Below, in pieces: positions 26,519-36,814 of a DNA stretch of 36,814 nt. Position numbers and translations under genes: made by a program. Source of the DNA: Kangiellaceae bacterium (GTDB lineage Bacteria > Pseudomonadota > Gammaproteobacteria > Enterobacterales > Kangiellaceae); assembly GCA_016743995.1 (NCBI GenBank), contig JADGFG010000022.1, positions 1 through 36,814 of the forward strand, read 5' to 3'. Position 1 is the first letter of the stretch. The number at the start of each line of letters is the position of its first letter. The notes beneath the pieces are model-generated. The model did no database searches and had not been told where the DNA came from. It worked only from the letters and a program-made list of their open reading frames with translations.

Positions 26519-27580
26519 CTAAACTGGATTAAATGGCCAGATATTCAGTTTGATCCAGATGGCCACAATGGGCAACCATATCAAGGTAACCGGAATAAAT
26601 ATTTTCCATCCCAGCCGCATAATTTGATCATAACGAAACCGTGGAAAAGTTGCGCGTAACCAGAATAAACCAAAAAGAAAACATGAAGCTTTAATCAATA
26701 ACCAGAATGTTCCTGGCACCCAGGCAGTTATATCATCTAACCAGCCGTACCCTTCGAATGGAGACAACCAACCACCAAAAAACATGATTGCCGTTAAAAA
26801 TGAAATGAGTATCATGTTGGCATATTCTGCAAGAAAGAATAACGAAAACGCCATTCCGCCATACTCAACATGGAATCCGGCGACGATCTCTGACTCACCC
26901 TCAGCCATATCAAATGGCGCTCTATTCGTTTCTGCAACCCCTGAAATCCAGTAAACAACTAACAAGGGAAATAGTGGTATCCAGAACCATTGAAGAAATC
27001 CACCTGACTGCGAAGTCACAATATCACCCAGATTCATACTCTGAGAACACATCAGGACACCAACCAGGGCAAATCCCATTGCGAGCTCATAAGATATAAT
27101 TTGTGCCGCAGAACGCATTGCACCTAAAAATGCATACTTTGAATTAGAAGCCCAACCAGCGATAATTACCCCATAAACACCGACCGATGTCATTGCCAGA
27201 ACATAAAGTAATCCTGCATCAATATCCGCCAGAACTAATCCTGCATCAAATGGAATAACAGCCCAGGCAGCAAAAGAAGGCCCAATAAATAAGACGGGCG
27301 CTATAACAAATAACAACTTGCTCGATCCCTGAGGCACAATAATCTCTTTCATAATGAGCTTTACGGTATCGGCTATCGGTTGCAACCAGCCTTTGGGTCC
27401 GACTCGATTGGGTCCCAGACGTAACTGCATATAACCAATCAATTTTCTTTCTGCATAGGTCGCATAAGCTACCGCTAATATAACCGGGATAAGGATTGCA
27501 ACAATTTTTATGACAATCCAGAACAGGGTTTCTATCCAGGCCATCAGATCAATACCCGTTGTCAGAGCAATATCATTCAT
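26519..27580 (-). CDS. nuoH: NADH-quinone oxidoreductase subunit H
   Basis: This 353-residue membrane subunit with eight or nine helices forms the quinone-binding chamber with NuoB and NuoD. The family motifs are [20 protein letters not shown] near the N-terminus and [21 protein letters not shown], whose acidic residues lie in the first cytoplasmic-side loops, plus ERK-type charged residues. The length is normal (E. coli 325). The ATG overlaps the nuoG stop as ATGA. Confidence 0.97.
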   Translation of the reverse strand: MNDIALTTGIDLMAWIETLFWIVIKIVAILIPVILAVAYATYAERKLIGYMQLRLGPNRVGPKGWLQPIADTVKLIMKEIIVPQGSSKLLFVIAPVLFIGPSFAAWAVIPFDAGLVLADIDAGLLYVLAMTSVGVYGVIIAGWASNSKYAFLGAMRSAAQIISYELAMGFALVGVLMCSQSMNLGDIVTSQSGGFLQWFWIPLFPLLVVYWISGVAETNRAPFDMAEGESEIVAGFHVEYGGMAFSLFFLAEYANMILISFLTAIMFFGGWLSPFEGYGWLDDITAWVPGTFWLLIKASCFLFGLFWLRATFPRFRYDQIMRLGWKIFIPVTLIWLPIVAIWIKLNIWPFNPV

Positions 27581-29766
27581 GTCTTGACCCTCGAAATACT
27601 GATATGATGAGTCGATGCTTTCGGCGTTTGTTGTAGCGCTTTCGCGCGGCGAACCATAGGATCAACTTTGTATAAACCTAATGACTCTCTGGTTGCCTCG
27701 TTAAAATCAACAAGCGTTAACGGGCTGGGAATCTTTCTGGCAACTCGAATATCTCCAACGGCATCAAACTTTTCTCTTAAATGATTAATAACCTGCTGTG
27801 ACGACTCATAATCAAATCCGGCAAGTTCAAACAGATTACCCAACACTCTCAAAACTTTCCAGCCTGGTCTCGCTTCTCCCTGTGCAGCAACGGCAGCACC
27901 AAAAGATTGCCACTTCCCTTCTACGTTGACATAAGTACCTGAAGTTTCAAAGCAACCTGCAATGGGTAACATGACATCAGCGTACTCCAGCGCTCGTCCA
28001 TCAGCAAATGGCGTTAGCGCAATGACATATTCGGCCTTTTGCAGGTTTTTTAATGCTTGTTCTGACCAGATGCTTTCAACATCTGGTTCACAGTTTAATA
28101 AAAAATACCCCTTCATTCCTTCAGTAATCATCTGACGAGCATTCTTTCCAGGCTTAGACTTACCACCCGCCGCTGAACGCATAGGCACGGCACCTGCAAT
28201 TTTATTACCTGCGGCGTTACACCCCTGAGTCATGTATCCCCAACTGGAACTCGTAATAAGAGCAAGACTTTCAATTAACCAGTTAATGGTTTCTGCCTGA
28301 GGATGCTCCTGTACATAAACTCCTGATAATAAGCAGGAAGACTCACTATTAATCAGATTGCTCGCAATCTTTTCATGGGTCTGATTAAACTCAACCGAAG
28401 CTAACCACTCTTTTGCTTCAGCGCTTAAAACATCAGGGCAAATCTTATCTGCTGCGGCAACAACAGCAGCAACCTCTTGCGCAAGAAGGTTAGTTTCTGG
28501 CTGAAGTTCATGGGTTAAACGAAAATTATACTCACCATCAAAAGGGTTAATTGCCATCACCTGACCAAACCCGGTTGATCGTCTCACTCTAAACGCAGAT
28601 AGTGGTTGCTCATGTCGTAAATCGGCCGCAATTAATAAAGTGGCATCCATCTCATCTAATTTTTCCATCGGGAAATTAAAACCGGAACGAACCATCCCGC
28701 TACCATCACCACTATAATCTCTACGCCGTATTCGAAAATCAATATTATTACTGCCCGCACCGCGAATTAATTTTTGTGCAAGGTAACTCTCTTCGGTCGT
28801 CACACTATTTCCAACCAACATGCCAAAGTCATTCCCTTTTGACGCACCGATCACTCTCTTCATTTCGGCAACCACTTTATTTAACGCAGTCTGCCAGTCA
28901 GTGTCATGCCATTCACCGTTACGTTTTATACGCGGTGTTAACAGTCGCTTTCCTTCCGATAAAGCCTGGTAGGAAAATCTGTCTCTGTCTGATAACCAGA
29001 CCTCATTGATAGCCTCATTTTCCTTCGGTACAACACGAATAATTTCATTACGTCGATGATGAACATAAACATTAGAGCCCAGACAGTCATGAGCCGCTAC
29101 CGAACTCGATTGACGCAACTCCCATGCACGAGCTTTATAACGAGATGGTTTGGCTGTCAACGCGCCAACCGGACATAAATCTATGATATTGGCGGAAACT
29201 TCAGACTCAATTGAAGACTCAATATAAGTACCAATTTCCATATGCTCCCCTCGTCCAGTGGCACCCATCTCTCTGATACCAACCACTTCCTGACCAAAAC
29301 GAACACAACGAGTACAATGAATACAACGGGTCATATCAGTCGCAATGAGCGGCCCAAGATCTTTATCTTTTACAACACGTTTTGATTCACTGTAACGTCC
29401 AACATCAGCCCCATAACCAATCGATAAATCCTGTAACTCACACTCCCCTCCCTGATCACAAACCGGACAATCCAGAGGATGATTAATTAATAAAAACTCC
29501 ATGACTGATTTTTGCGCATTAATAGCTTTAGCGGTTTGCGTTTGAATCACCATACCTTCGGCAACAGGTGTCGCACAAGCCGGAACCGCTTTAGGCAGGC
29601 TACCTACATCCACCATACACATACGACAATTTGCGGCTACTGATAGTTTTTTGTGGTAACAAAACCTGGGAATATAAATATCGGCTTCATCAGCAACCTC
29701 TATAATCATAGAGCCCACTTCAGCTTCCAGTTTTTTACCATCAATTTCAATATGAACTTTATCCAT
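27577..29766 (-). CDS. nuoG: NADH-quinone oxidoreductase subunit G
   Basis: This 729-residue subunit is the largest peripheral arm subunit. The N-terminus is a ferredoxin-like [2Fe-2S] domain ([20 protein letters not shown]). It is followed by the His/Cys-ligated [4Fe-4S] motif [18 protein letters not shown] and the cluster motif [14 protein letters not shown] with DLCPVGAL. A molybdopterin-oxidoreductase-like domain without cofactor follows (DHETW-type motifs absent). It is shorter than E. coli NuoG (908), at the smaller end for the family, because the C-terminal part is reduced. It lies 10 bases after nuoF. Confidence 0.96.
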   Translation of the reverse strand: MDKVHIEIDGKKLEAEVGSMIIEVADEADIYIPRFCYHKKLSVAANCRMCMVDVGSLPKAVPACATPVAEGMVIQTQTAKAINAQKSVMEFLLINHPLDCPVCDQGGECELQDLSIGYGADVGRYSESKRVVKDKDLGPLIATDMTRCIHCTRCVRFGQEVVGIREMGATGRGEHMEIGTYIESSIESEVSANIIDLCPVGALTAKPSRYKARAWELRQSSSVAAHDCLGSNVYVHHRRNEIIRVVPKENEAINEVWLSDRDRFSYQALSEGKRLLTPRIKRNGEWHDTDWQTALNKVVAEMKRVIGASKGNDFGMLVGNSVTTEESYLAQKLIRGAGSNNIDFRIRRRDYSGDGSGMVRSGFNFPMEKLDEMDATLLIAADLRHEQPLSAFRVRRSTGFGQVMAINPFDGEYNFRLTHELQPETNLLAQEVAAVVAAADKICPDVLSAEAKEWLASVEFNQTHEKIASNLINSESSCLLSGVYVQEHPQAETINWLIESLALITSSSWGYMTQGCNAAGNKIAGAVPMRSAAGGKSKPGKNARQMITEGMKGYFLLNCEPDVESIWSEQALKNLQKAEYVIALTPFADGRALEYADVMLPIAGCFETSGTYVNVEGKWQSFGAAVAAQGEARPGWKVLRVLGNLFELAGFDYESSQQVINHLREKFDAVGDIRVARKIPSPLTLVDFNEATRESLGLYKVDPMVRRAKALQQTPKASTHHISISRVKT

Positions 29767-29776
29767 AACTCAGAAC

Positions 29777-31048
29777 TTAACCTTTCACCATGCTACGTTT
29801 ATGCTCAATCATGTATTCAAACTCATGCCTGAAATGTTTTAGAAAACCTTTTATCGGCATTGCCGCGGCATCTCCCAATGCACAAATTGTTCTTCCCATA
29901 ATATTGCTTGCTACCCTGTCAAGATTATCCAGATCTTCTGGTCTCCCTTCACCTTTTAATATACGGTGAATAACACGCGACATCCAGCCAGTGCCTTCAC
30001 GGCAGGGAGAGCACTGACCGCAGGATTCTTCGTAATAAAAATGGGCAGTCGTCGCGGCAAGCTCTACGATACAGGTTGTTTCGTCTAATACGATTACAGC
30101 ACCCGAACCTAACATTGAACCCGCTTTACCAATGGCATCATAATCCATAGAAATATTCATGACCGTATCAGCATTTAAAATGGGAGAAGATGAACCACCA
30201 GGAATAACAGCTTTTAACTTTTTGCCCCCATGCACACCACCAGCCATGGCCAGTAAATCAGAAAATTTAGTCCCCAGATTAACTTCAAAATTTCCGGGTT
30301 TATTAACATGTCCTGATACCGAGAATATTTTTGTGCCTCCATTACCAGGTTTACCCAGCTCCAGAAACCACTGACCACCATGTTGTAAAATTGCCGGCAC
30401 CGATGCGTAGCTTTCTGTATTATTAACGTTAGTGGGTCGCCCAAAAACCCCATAATTAGCAGGGAATGGCGGTTTAAATCTTGGTTGACCTTTTTTACCT
30501 TCAATTGATTCAATTAGCGCTGTTTCTTCTCCGCAAATATAAGCACCAGCGCCCATATGATTATGCAATTCGAAATTAATATCAGAGCCGAGAATATTAT
30601 TCCCAATATAATTTTTTTTACGAGCTTCAGCTAACGCAATTTCCATTCGTTCCAGTGGTTCATAAAACTCACCGCGCATATAATTATATCCTACGGTGGC
30701 ATTCATGACATAACCGGCAATAATCATCCCTTCAATCAACTGATGCGGGTTATAGCGTAAAATATCCCTGTCTTTAAAAGTACCCGGCTCGCCTTCGTCT
30801 GAGTTACAAACAACATACTTTTGCCCCGCCAGATTACGCGGCATAAAACTCCACTTGAGTCCGGTAGGAAAACCTGCACCGCCTCGGCCTCTCAAGGCTG
30901 ATAATTTCAATTCATCAATAATGGTTTCAAAAGAAAGCTCTCCGGCAACAATACGTTTTAAAGTAGAATAACCGCCAACACTTTCGTAAGCTTCCAGAGA
31001 CCAGGGCATCTCCAGATGGAGTGTTCTAAAACAGACTTCGTTAGTCAT
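29777..31048 (-). CDS. nuoF: NADH-quinone oxidoreductase subunit F
   Basis: This 423-residue NADH- and FMN-binding subunit is the electron entry point of complex I. The glycine-rich NADH/FMN site is [19 protein letters not shown]. The FMN-related patterns [14 protein letters not shown] and [15 protein letters not shown] are intact. The N3 [4Fe-4S] ligands lie in [13 protein letters not shown] plus a later Cys in [10 protein letters not shown]. The length is normal (E. coli 445). It follows nuoE with a three-base gap. Confidence 0.97.
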   Translation of the reverse strand: MTNEVCFRTLHLEMPWSLEAYESVGGYSTLKRIVAGELSFETIIDELKLSALRGRGGAGFPTGLKWSFMPRNLAGQKYVVCNSDEGEPGTFKDRDILRYNPHQLIEGMIIAGYVMNATVGYNYMRGEFYEPLERMEIALAEARKKNYIGNNILGSDINFELHNHMGAGAYICGEETALIESIEGKKGQPRFKPPFPANYGVFGRPTNVNNTESYASVPAILQHGGQWFLELGKPGNGGTKIFSVSGHVNKPGNFEVNLGTKFSDLLAMAGGVHGGKKLKAVIPGGSSSPILNADTVMNISMDYDAIGKAGSMLGSGAVIVLDETTCIVELAATTAHFYYEESCGQCSPCREGTGWMSRVIHRILKGEGRPEDLDNLDRVASNIMGRTICALGDAAAMPIKGFLKHFRHEFEYMIEHKRSMVKG

Positions 31049-31051
31049 AGC

Positions 31052-31645
31052 TCAGTCTTTTACCTCTGATGGTTCAATGGAAGCGGCATCATCAATTGTA
31101 GAGCGAACTGCAGCACGTTTAAGTTCCATCGCCGCTATATCGGACAATATCTTATCTATTTTTTCTTCAGTCAGGTTTTCATAATAAGTTTTGTTGACTT
31201 CCAACATTGGAGCCCCGGCGCAAGCAGCCATACATTCGACGGTCTTAATCGTATAAAGTCCATCATCAGAAGTTTCTCCAGCCCTGATATTCAATCGACT
31301 CTGCAATTGCTCAATGACTTTGTCTGCCCCTCGAAGTGAACAGGAAATATTATTACACACGGAAATAACGTATCGGCCCACTTTATCTAAATGAAACATT
31401 GAATAAAATGTAGCGACTTCATAAACCGCTACATCAGGTACATCAAGATATTCAGCAACTGCCTGCATGGTTTCTTCTGTCAGATAATTACCGTTATGCT
31501 CCTGAACCACTTTTAACGCTGCAATAATCGGCGGCCTTTTTCGCTCCTCAGGATATTTTTTAATCCAGAGGTCAATTTCTTCAATGGCCCGCTGAGGAAC
31601 AATGTTTTTTAAGTGTAATGTCTGATCGTAATTTAAATCGGTCAT
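31052..31645 (-). CDS. nuoE: NADH-quinone oxidoreductase subunit E
   Basis: This 197-residue thioredoxin-fold subunit carries the [2Fe-2S] cluster N1a. Its ligands are in SVCNNISCSLRGA and VECMAACAGAPML. The N-terminal helices include AALKVVQEHNGNYL and VAVYEVATFYSMF, typical of the family. A C-terminal extension of about 30 residues lies beyond the core (E. coli 166). The start overlaps the last base of the nuoD stop. Confidence 0.96.
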   Translation of the reverse strand: MTDLNYDQTLHLKNIVPQRAIEEIDLWIKKYPEERKRPPIIAALKVVQEHNGNYLTEETMQAVAEYLDVPDVAVYEVATFYSMFHLDKVGRYVISVCNNISCSLRGADKVIEQLQSRLNIRAGETSDDGLYTIKTVECMAACAGAPMLEVNKTYYENLTEEKIDKILSDIAAMELKRAAVRSTIDDAASIEPSEVKD

Positions 31646-32898
31646 TAGCGATCGATCTCCCCAAAAACAACGTCCATCGTTCCAATAATTGCGACAACAT
31701 CAGCCAACATATGACCTTTGCTCATCTCATCCATTGCTGATAAATGGGCAAATCCAGGCGCTCTGATTTTTAAGCGATAAGGCTTGTTCGCACCATCTGA
31801 AAGCATGTAAATTCCAAACTCTCCCTTAGGGTGCTCTACAGCGGCATAAGCCTCTCCTTCAGGAACACAATAACCTTCAGTAAACAACTTGAAATGATGA
31901 ATTAAAGATTCCATATCGTCTTTCATTGCTGCTCTTCTGGGAGGCGCAACTTTATGATCGTCGACAATGACCGGGCCGGGATTATTTTTTAACCACTTGA
32001 TACATTGCCTGATAATCCGGTTTGACTGTCTTAGTTCTTCCACTCGAACCAGATAGCGATCATAACAATCTCCATTTCTACCCACAGGAATATCAAACTT
32101 TAGATCCGCGTAAACCTCATACGGTTGCATCTTTCGAAGATCCCAGGCGATTCCGCTTCCTCTCAACATTGGTCCGGTAAAACCCAGTTGATAAGCTCGC
32201 TCAGGAGAGACAACCCCAATACCTACCAGGCGTTGTTTCCAGATTCTATTTTCGGTTAAAAGTGATTCATATTCATCAACACTTGTGTCAAATTTTTCAG
32301 TAAAGTCCCATAAAAAATCGAGTAATGACCCTTGTCTGTTTTCATTAAGCTCTTTCAGTTTTTTATCGTTTCTCCACGGAGACTTATCATAGAGCGGCAT
32401 CGTTTCTGGCAAGTCTCGGTACACGCCGCCAGGACGAAAATAAGTCGCATGCATTCGGGTACCTGAAACAGCCTCATAAGCATCCATTAAGGGCTCTCGA
32501 TCACGAAAACAATACAGAAACATCGTCATCGCACCAACATCCAGACCATGAGCACCCAACCACATTAAATGATTCAGAATCCGTGTGATCTCCGAAAACA
32601 TGACTCGTATATATTGCGCTCTGACAGGAACAGAAATGCCCAGTAATTTTTCAATAGCGAGAACATATGCGTGTTCATTACACATCATCGATACATAATC
32701 GAGCCTGTCCATATAACCAATACTCTGGTTATATGGCTTAATTTCGGCTAATTTTTCGGTGCCTCGATGTAATAAACCAACATGAGGATCTGCTCTCTCA
32801 ATGGTTTCACCATCAAGTTCGAGTATCATTCTCAAAACACCATGCGCCGCAGGATGTTGCGGTCCGAAATTTAAGGTGTAATGTTCAATTTCTGCCAT
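31645..32898 (-). CDS. nuoD: NADH-quinone oxidoreductase subunit D
   Basis: This 417-residue 49-kDa-type subunit forms the quinone site together with NuoB. Features are [21 protein letters not shown] at the N-terminus, which supplies the quinone-interacting His, then [16 protein letters not shown], and [15 protein letters not shown] with [12 protein letters not shown] at the end. NuoC and NuoD are separate genes here, unlike the fused NuoCD of Enterobacteriaceae and Pseudomonas. The start is two bases after the nuoC stop. Confidence 0.97.
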   Translation of the reverse strand: MAEIEHYTLNFGPQHPAAHGVLRMILELDGETIERADPHVGLLHRGTEKLAEIKPYNQSIGYMDRLDYVSMMCNEHAYVLAIEKLLGISVPVRAQYIRVMFSEITRILNHLMWLGAHGLDVGAMTMFLYCFRDREPLMDAYEAVSGTRMHATYFRPGGVYRDLPETMPLYDKSPWRNDKKLKELNENRQGSLLDFLWDFTEKFDTSVDEYESLLTENRIWKQRLVGIGVVSPERAYQLGFTGPMLRGSGIAWDLRKMQPYEVYADLKFDIPVGRNGDCYDRYLVRVEELRQSNRIIRQCIKWLKNNPGPVIVDDHKVAPPRRAAMKDDMESLIHHFKLFTEGYCVPEGEAYAAVEHPKGEFGIYMLSDGANKPYRLKIRAPGFAHLSAMDEMSKGHMLADVVAIIGTMDVVFGEIDR

Positions 32899-32900
32899 AG

Positions 32901-33542
32901 TTATTTGTTCCGACGTATTACTCTGGGAACCAGTACTCTCTCTTCAATCGATACAGGTTCATAAACACACTGTTCTTTCTCTTCATCAAATCGCATTTCT
33001 AATTCACCAACGACAGGAAAATCTTTTCGAAACGGATGCCCGATAAAGCCATAGTCAGTTAAAATTCTTCTCAAATCGGGATGACCTTCAAATAAAATAC
33101 CGTAAAGATCAAAGGCTTCTCGTTCAAACCAGTTTGCGCTATTCCAGATGCCAACAACGCTGGGAAGCATCATTGTTTCCTGAGAAATAAAAACGCGCAA
33201 TCGAATTCGATGATTAAGGGTTACAGATAACAAATGATAAACGACCGCAAAACGCCTTTCTTGCTGTTCAGACGTGTTTTTCTTACACTCTCTTCCTCTT
33301 TCAAACCCTGTGGAAGTCGCTTCTTGCGTTGCCCATTCATCCTGCCCATAGGTCAGATAATCAACACCACATAAATCAATCAATTGTTCAAATTGAAATT
33401 CATCGTGGTCACGCAGCAGCTTTACAACCTCTAACAGATTTTCGTGACATAACTCCAGAGTTAACTCGTCACGATAAACCCTGGAAGTGTCAATTTTTTC
33501 TGCTAAATGCTGTTTAACCAGGTTTTGCAATGATTTAACCAT
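32901..33542 (-). CDS. nuoC: NADH-quinone oxidoreductase subunit C
   Basis: This 213-residue 30-kDa-type subunit of the peripheral arm has the family signature [19 protein letters not shown], then [21 protein letters not shown]. Between the two halves there is a charged insertion (about residues 72-92, [14 protein letters not shown]), which occurs in this subunit family with variable length. The start at 33542 lies 129 bases after the nuoB stop, the largest gap inside the operon. Confidence 0.95.
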   Translation of the reverse strand: MVKSLQNLVKQHLAEKIDTSRVYRDELTLELCHENLLEVVKLLRDHDEFQFEQLIDLCGVDYLTYGQDEWATQEATSTGFERGRECKKNTSEQQERRFAVVYHLLSVTLNHRIRLRVFISQETMMLPSVVGIWNSANWFEREAFDLYGILFEGHPDLRRILTDYGFIGHPFRKDFPVVGELEMRFDEEKEQCVYEPVSIEERVLVPRVIRRNK

Positions 33543-33671
33543 TCAACTGCCTGAACATTTTATTACCCCAATTCATGACCACTTTCTATAATTAGCACTT
33601 ACCTATTACTCAGAAATCTGATTGCTTAAATGCTGACTCATAATGAGCAAGCCTGCACTTAATAATCAAGC

Positions 33672-34211
33672 TCAAACATGGCGCGCAATAGTGCTTGTAC
33701 GTTTTATTTTATTCTGTAATTGAATAACACCATAAATTAATGCTTCAGCTGTCGGTGGACAACCTGGTACATAAATGTCTACCGGCACAATCCGATCACA
33801 CCCTCGTACGACAGCATAAGAATAATGATAATAACCTCCACCATTCGCGCAGGAGCCCATTGAAATAACCCAGCGAGGCTCTGGCATCTGGTCGTAAACT
33901 CGTCGCAGTGCTGGTGCCATTTTATTCGTTAGCGTTCCAGCAACAATCATCACATCAGACTGGCGAGGACTTGGCCTGAAAACAACACCAAACCGATCAA
34001 AATCATAACGAGAAGCACCAGCCTGCATCATTTCAACAGCACAACACGCCAGACCAAATGTCATCGGCCACATTGAACCAGTTCTCGCCCAGTTGACCAG
34101 GGTATCTATCCCGGTAACAAGATAGCCTTTACCGGATTGTTTTATCTGTTCACTATCAATTTGACTCTTAAGTGCAGATAACTCGATTGCCTCACCGCTT
34201 TCTACTCCCAT
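33672..34211 (-). CDS. nuoB: NADH-quinone oxidoreductase subunit B
   Basis: This 179-residue subunit holds cluster N2, the last [4Fe-4S] cluster before quinone. The ligands are visible in [17 protein letters not shown] and VPGCPPTAE. It starts 10 bases before the nuoA stop, so translation is likely coupled. The first 25 residues are variable. The gap of 129 bases to nuoC contains no gene. Confidence 0.97.
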   Translation of the reverse strand: MGVESGEAIELSALKSQIDSEQIKQSGKGYLVTGIDTLVNWARTGSMWPMTFGLACCAVEMMQAGASRYDFDRFGVVFRPSPRQSDVMIVAGTLTNKMAPALRRVYDQMPEPRWVISMGSCANGGGYYHYSYAVVRGCDRIVPVDIYVPGCPPTAEALIYGVIQLQNKIKRTSTIARHV

Positions 34212-34558
34212 TCAAGCGCTCCTTTTTTCCATTCATATACAAACCCTATCAATAACAAACCTAGAAAAACGGCCATAGCACCAATCGCTACCCCGTCCAA
34301 TTCCTGAAACACGACAGCCCAGGGAAACAAGAAAGCAACTTCCAGATCAAATATTATGAAAAGAATGGCAACAAGATAAAAACGAATATCAAATTTCTGA
34401 CGAGCATCGTCAAATGCATCAAAACCACACTCAAACGGCAAAAGTTTATCTTTAACGTCTTTTCTGGGAGCAGCAAAATAACCGACAAGTTCAAGCAACC
34501 CGCCAAACCCCAGACCAACGGCAATAAAGACCAATATTGGCAAATAATTTTCTAACAT
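34202..34558 (-). CDS. nuoA: NADH-quinone oxidoreductase subunit A
   Basis: This 118-residue subunit has three membrane helices and is located near the junction of the membrane and peripheral arms. Recognisable are [39 protein letters not shown] in order from residue 43 (given here in parts: [32 protein letters not shown]), with the conserved loop Cys. It is the first gene of the operon. The ATG at 34558 has GGGGA upstream. Confidence 0.96.
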   Translation of the reverse strand: MLENYLPILVFIAVGLGFGGLLELVGYFAAPRKDVKDKLLPFECGFDAFDDARQKFDIRFYLVAILFIIFDLEVAFLFPWAVVFQELDGVAIGAMAVFLGLLLIGFVYEWKKGALEWE

Positions 34559-34900
34559 TCCCCAGTCCCGGATTATTTTATTCTTTTCTTTTTAAAAGAC
34601 TTTATATGAAATAGCAAGCCATCTACTGATATATATCAAAATAAGCACGCTTTTTAAAATTAGTTTTTCCGTTAAGTCTATCTTTCTATCTCATAAAATA
34701 GCTTGTTAAATAACCAGAAAAACAGCTTATTGATCAAATCAGACGCTATCACCAGCATAGCCCACGCTCACTAAATCGCAAACAACTCCCCATGCAATAC
34801 AACCGTCGAATAATAATCATTAAAAAGATAGTCTTTAAACAAGTTATTCTGGCTGTACTATTCAGATTTTATATTGCACTGCAACTACAAAAATCTGTTG
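34559..34900 (-). other. Upstream regulatory region of the nuo operon
   Basis: This 342-base region between lnt and nuoA holds no gene. It contains the FNR-type palindrome at 34626-34639 and, on the minus strand, TATAAA around 34606-34601 as a possible -10 element. The remainder is AT-rich and shows no tRNA, although tRNA genes are sometimes found in this position upstream of nuoA. Confidence 0.5.
34626..34639 (-). promoter_or_regulatory. FNR/ANR-type binding site upstream of nuoA
   Basis: The minus strand reads TTGATATATATCAG, which matches the FNR consensus TTGATNNNNATCAA at nine of ten defined positions. Its centre is about 75 bases from the nuoA ATG and about 27 bases before a TATAAA. 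FNR-family control of nuo is known in E. coli. Whether it activates or represses here is unknown. Confidence 0.5.
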
Positions 34901-36511
34901 CTACCCTGGCTCTCTGGTAAATATACGGTCATCACTATTTCGTGTTGTATGCCATGATAGCAAGATAAAAAGGCTACTCAGAATGAGCAAAATACCACCA
35001 GACCAAAACCCCCACTTTCGGTACAGTGTCATTCTATTATTGACCATAAAAGTGTGTCTTAAATAAGCTTGCTGATAACGTGGAAGCTGTTTAACAACCC
35101 CCCCCTGCTCATCAACAATTGCAGTTATTCCATCATTTGTAGATCGTATGAGCGGAATTCCCAACTCTAAAGCACGCATACGGGCCATCTGCATATGTTG
35201 ATAAGGTCCAAACGAGTCACCAAACCAGGCATCATTACTCACCGTCACAATCATCTGGGGTTTTCCCGGATCAGCTCTAGAGGAAAGATCGTAAATAATA
35301 GAGGGGTAAACGATTTCATAACAGATTGCGGGTATCAATATCAATTTTTCCAGAGTAATACCATTCTGCTCTTCATCAGCTTTGGTAAAACCGGACATAG
35401 GCATGTCCAGAAATTTAATTAAGCCTCGCAACCAGTTCTCGAAAGGCACAAATTCTCCAAATGGAACCAACACCTGTTTATAATAACTCTGATTTTCTCC
35501 ACCAAAAGATTTTAAAGCGACATAACTTCGCCCCGTTTCTTTTTCGTACTCTGCTATCCCCAGCAACAAATTCGATTGAAACTCTCTGGCCCTCACATCA
35601 ATAACTTCCAGAATTTTTTTAACCTGATGTGCATAAACCGGAATAGCACCTTCTGGCCAGACGATAATATCCGCATTCCATAAACTTTTAGTTTCATCGA
35701 ATAACACATTCAGAATTTTCGAAAAATATTGACGGTCCCACTTTTTTTCCTGAGGAATATTAGGTTGAACCAGCGCAACATCAATTTTTTCTGATAAACC
35801 GGGGATCGCAGGGTTGTAGTGCCGACTAATATTAGCAGCAATAACAACACCAATAATCACAGAAAGGCAAAAAATATATTTTCTTCGGTTTGCTGAAAAT
35901 AGCAGCAAGACCAGACAGGCAGCCATCGCAACTGCAATCCAGCTAACCCCATAAACACCAAACCAGGTTGAAATGGCCGCTAATGGTGAGTCAATCTGAC
36001 TGTAACCTAACAATAACCAGGGGAACCCTGTTAAAAAATTTGACTGAACATATTCACTGATAAACCAACACAGAGGTGCAATTAAAATAAAGGCCGGTAA
36101 TTGACAGCGCCTCAGTAAATAACCACAACAATATCCAAATAAACCTTTAAACAAAGCAATAACCAGCACAAAAACCAGAGTAATTGCCAATGCACCAGGC
36201 AAAGGCACAAAACCAAACTCATGAATACTGACATTAACCCAGCTAATGCCCACACTGAACGCACCTATCCCCCAGTATAAGCCTGATTTAAACGGCGTTA
36301 ACTTAACACTCTCGCTATACGTGGCGACAATGATGAAAACCAGCAAAACAAAAACTGAAATAAAAGCCAACGGCCATATTTCAAAGGGAGAAAATGCCAA
36401 AGGGTAAATAGTGCCGCTTAAAATAAGTAAAACTCGACTGGTCCAAAATGAACTTAACCACAGCTTTAAAGTTGATATCACCTTAGGTGTACCAATTTCC
36501 AGATTTAACAA
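34901..36511 (-). CDS. lnt: Apolipoprotein N-acyltransferase
   Basis: This 536-residue inner-membrane enzyme adds the third acyl chain to the N-terminal cysteine of lipoproteins. About eight hydrophobic helices (FASHY) precede a nitrilase-like domain. The nitrilase catalytic triad is visible: Glu in IIVWPEGAIP, Lys in YYKQVLVPFGEFVP, and Cys in IPAICYE. Length is close to that of E. coli Lnt (512). The start is TTG at 36511, with GGGGA upstream. An ATG at 36524 is out of frame. It is read after corC, as in E. coli, with 177 bases between them. Confidence 0.95.
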   Translation of the reverse strand: MLNLEIGTPKVISTLKLWLSSFWTSRVLLILSGTIYPLAFSPFEIWPLAFISVFVLLVFIIVATYSESVKLTPFKSGLYWGIGAFSVGISWVNVSIHEFGFVPLPGALAITLVFVLVIALFKGLFGYCCGYLLRRCQLPAFILIAPLCWFISEYVQSNFLTGFPWLLLGYSQIDSPLAAISTWFGVYGVSWIAVAMAACLVLLLFSANRRKYIFCLSVIIGVVIAANISRHYNPAIPGLSEKIDVALVQPNIPQEKKWDRQYFSKILNVLFDETKSLWNADIIVWPEGAIPVYAHQVKKILEVIDVRAREFQSNLLLGIAEYEKETGRSYVALKSFGGENQSYYKQVLVPFGEFVPFENWLRGLIKFLDMPMSGFTKADEEQNGITLEKLILIPAICYEIVYPSIIYDLSSRADPGKPQMIVTVSNDAWFGDSFGPYQHMQMARMRALELGIPLIRSTNDGITAIVDEQGGVVKQLPRYQQAYLRHTFMVNNRMTLYRKWGFWSGGILLILSSLFILLSWHTTRNSDDRIFTREPG

Positions 36512-36688
36512 TACCAGTCCCCATGATTTTTTTTTGATTTACGTTATTTTTATTCGTCAGATTGAGTGTCGTCGATTGAAACAATTTTTATTGTCAGGCT
36601 TGAAAATACACTCATTCATTTCAAACCGGCTTAAGCACTTACAAAAATAATACTAAAATTGAACCGGTTTAACTGATGAAATGCTCTA

Positions 36689-36814
36689 TCAATTAATGTG
36701 AGAACTCAATTTAACTTGCCTGCATACCCTGATCAGTTTAATTCGACGAGTATCTGCTGAAACGATTTCGAACAACATATTATCAATCTCAATTTGCTCT
36801 CCACGAGCCGGCAT
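36689..36814 (-). CDS. corC: CorC/HlyC-type transporter-associated protein, C-terminal fragment (cut by window edge)
   Basis: The last 41 codons of a minus-strand gene run off the right edge. The reading ARGEQIEIDNMLFEIVSADTR is the end of the CorC_HlyC domain, in which ...RGExxxIDxxxFEVxxADxRRI... is conserved, and continues RRIKLIRV. CorC proteins consist of two CBS domains and this domain and are linked to Mg/Co efflux. The lnt gene directly downstream is the usual neighbour, which supports the assignment. The rest of the gene lies outside the window. Confidence 0.75.
   Translation of the reverse strand: MPARGEQIEIDNMLFEIVSADTRRIKLIRVCRQVKLSSHIN

Noticed and set aside
34524-36524. ATG at 36524 as the start of lnt
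   Set aside because: It is out of frame with the lnt coding sequence by one base. The in-frame TTG at 36511 has GGGGA at the right distance.

Overview
The window looks like a chromosomal segment of a fairly AT-rich gammaproteobacterium. The evidence is the gene order initiator tRNA-rimP-nusA-infB-rbfA-truB, a complete 14-gene nuoA-N complex I operon with separate nuoC and nuoD, and a corC-lnt pair. I cannot name a genus from the sequence alone. Nearly everything is on the minus strand. The clear exceptions are an AhpD-like gene near the left end, a remnant porin-like gene, and a very long sensor gene in the middle.

Positions 1-6400 are accessory. An AraC-type regulator is divergent from a carboxymuconolactone-decarboxylase (AhpD-like) gene, with a 17-bp tandem repeat in front of the regulator. 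Next comes a minus-strand cassette that reads as an orphan antibacterial effector module. It holds a ketosynthase-like protein that has lost all three catalytic residues, an AHH/HNH-type nuclease, and two tandem copies (about 92% identical) of an Imm11 (MXAN_0049-like) immunity gene. Such thiolase-like proteins are known from type VI secretion gene clusters, so a T6SS cargo role is likely but inferred. A decayed outer-membrane transporter-like gene follows, with a frameshift and an internal deletion.

Positions 6415-14214 form the translation/transcription operon, read from right to left: tRNA-fMet, two terminators, rimP, a repeat-containing leader, nusA, infB, rbfA, truB and a D-2-hydroxyacid dehydrogenase. 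Positions 14405-19009 (plus strand) encode a giant periplasmic-propeller sensor with PAS, GGDEF and EAL domains, in which the GGDEF motif and part of the EAL site are degenerate.

Positions 19016-34558 hold the nuo operon, ending with an MscS-type channel gene. Many nuo genes overlap their neighbours by 1-10 bases, which implies coupled translation. An FNR-type palindrome lies about 70 bases upstream of nuoA. Further right are lnt (apolipoprotein N-acyltransferase) and the C-terminal end of corC, cut by the window edge.

The most distinctive items are the effector/double-immunity cassette with its pseudo-ketosynthase, the in-frame 18-bp repeat array in front of nusA, the initiator tRNA with a U1:U72 pair, and the degenerate c-di-GMP sensor.
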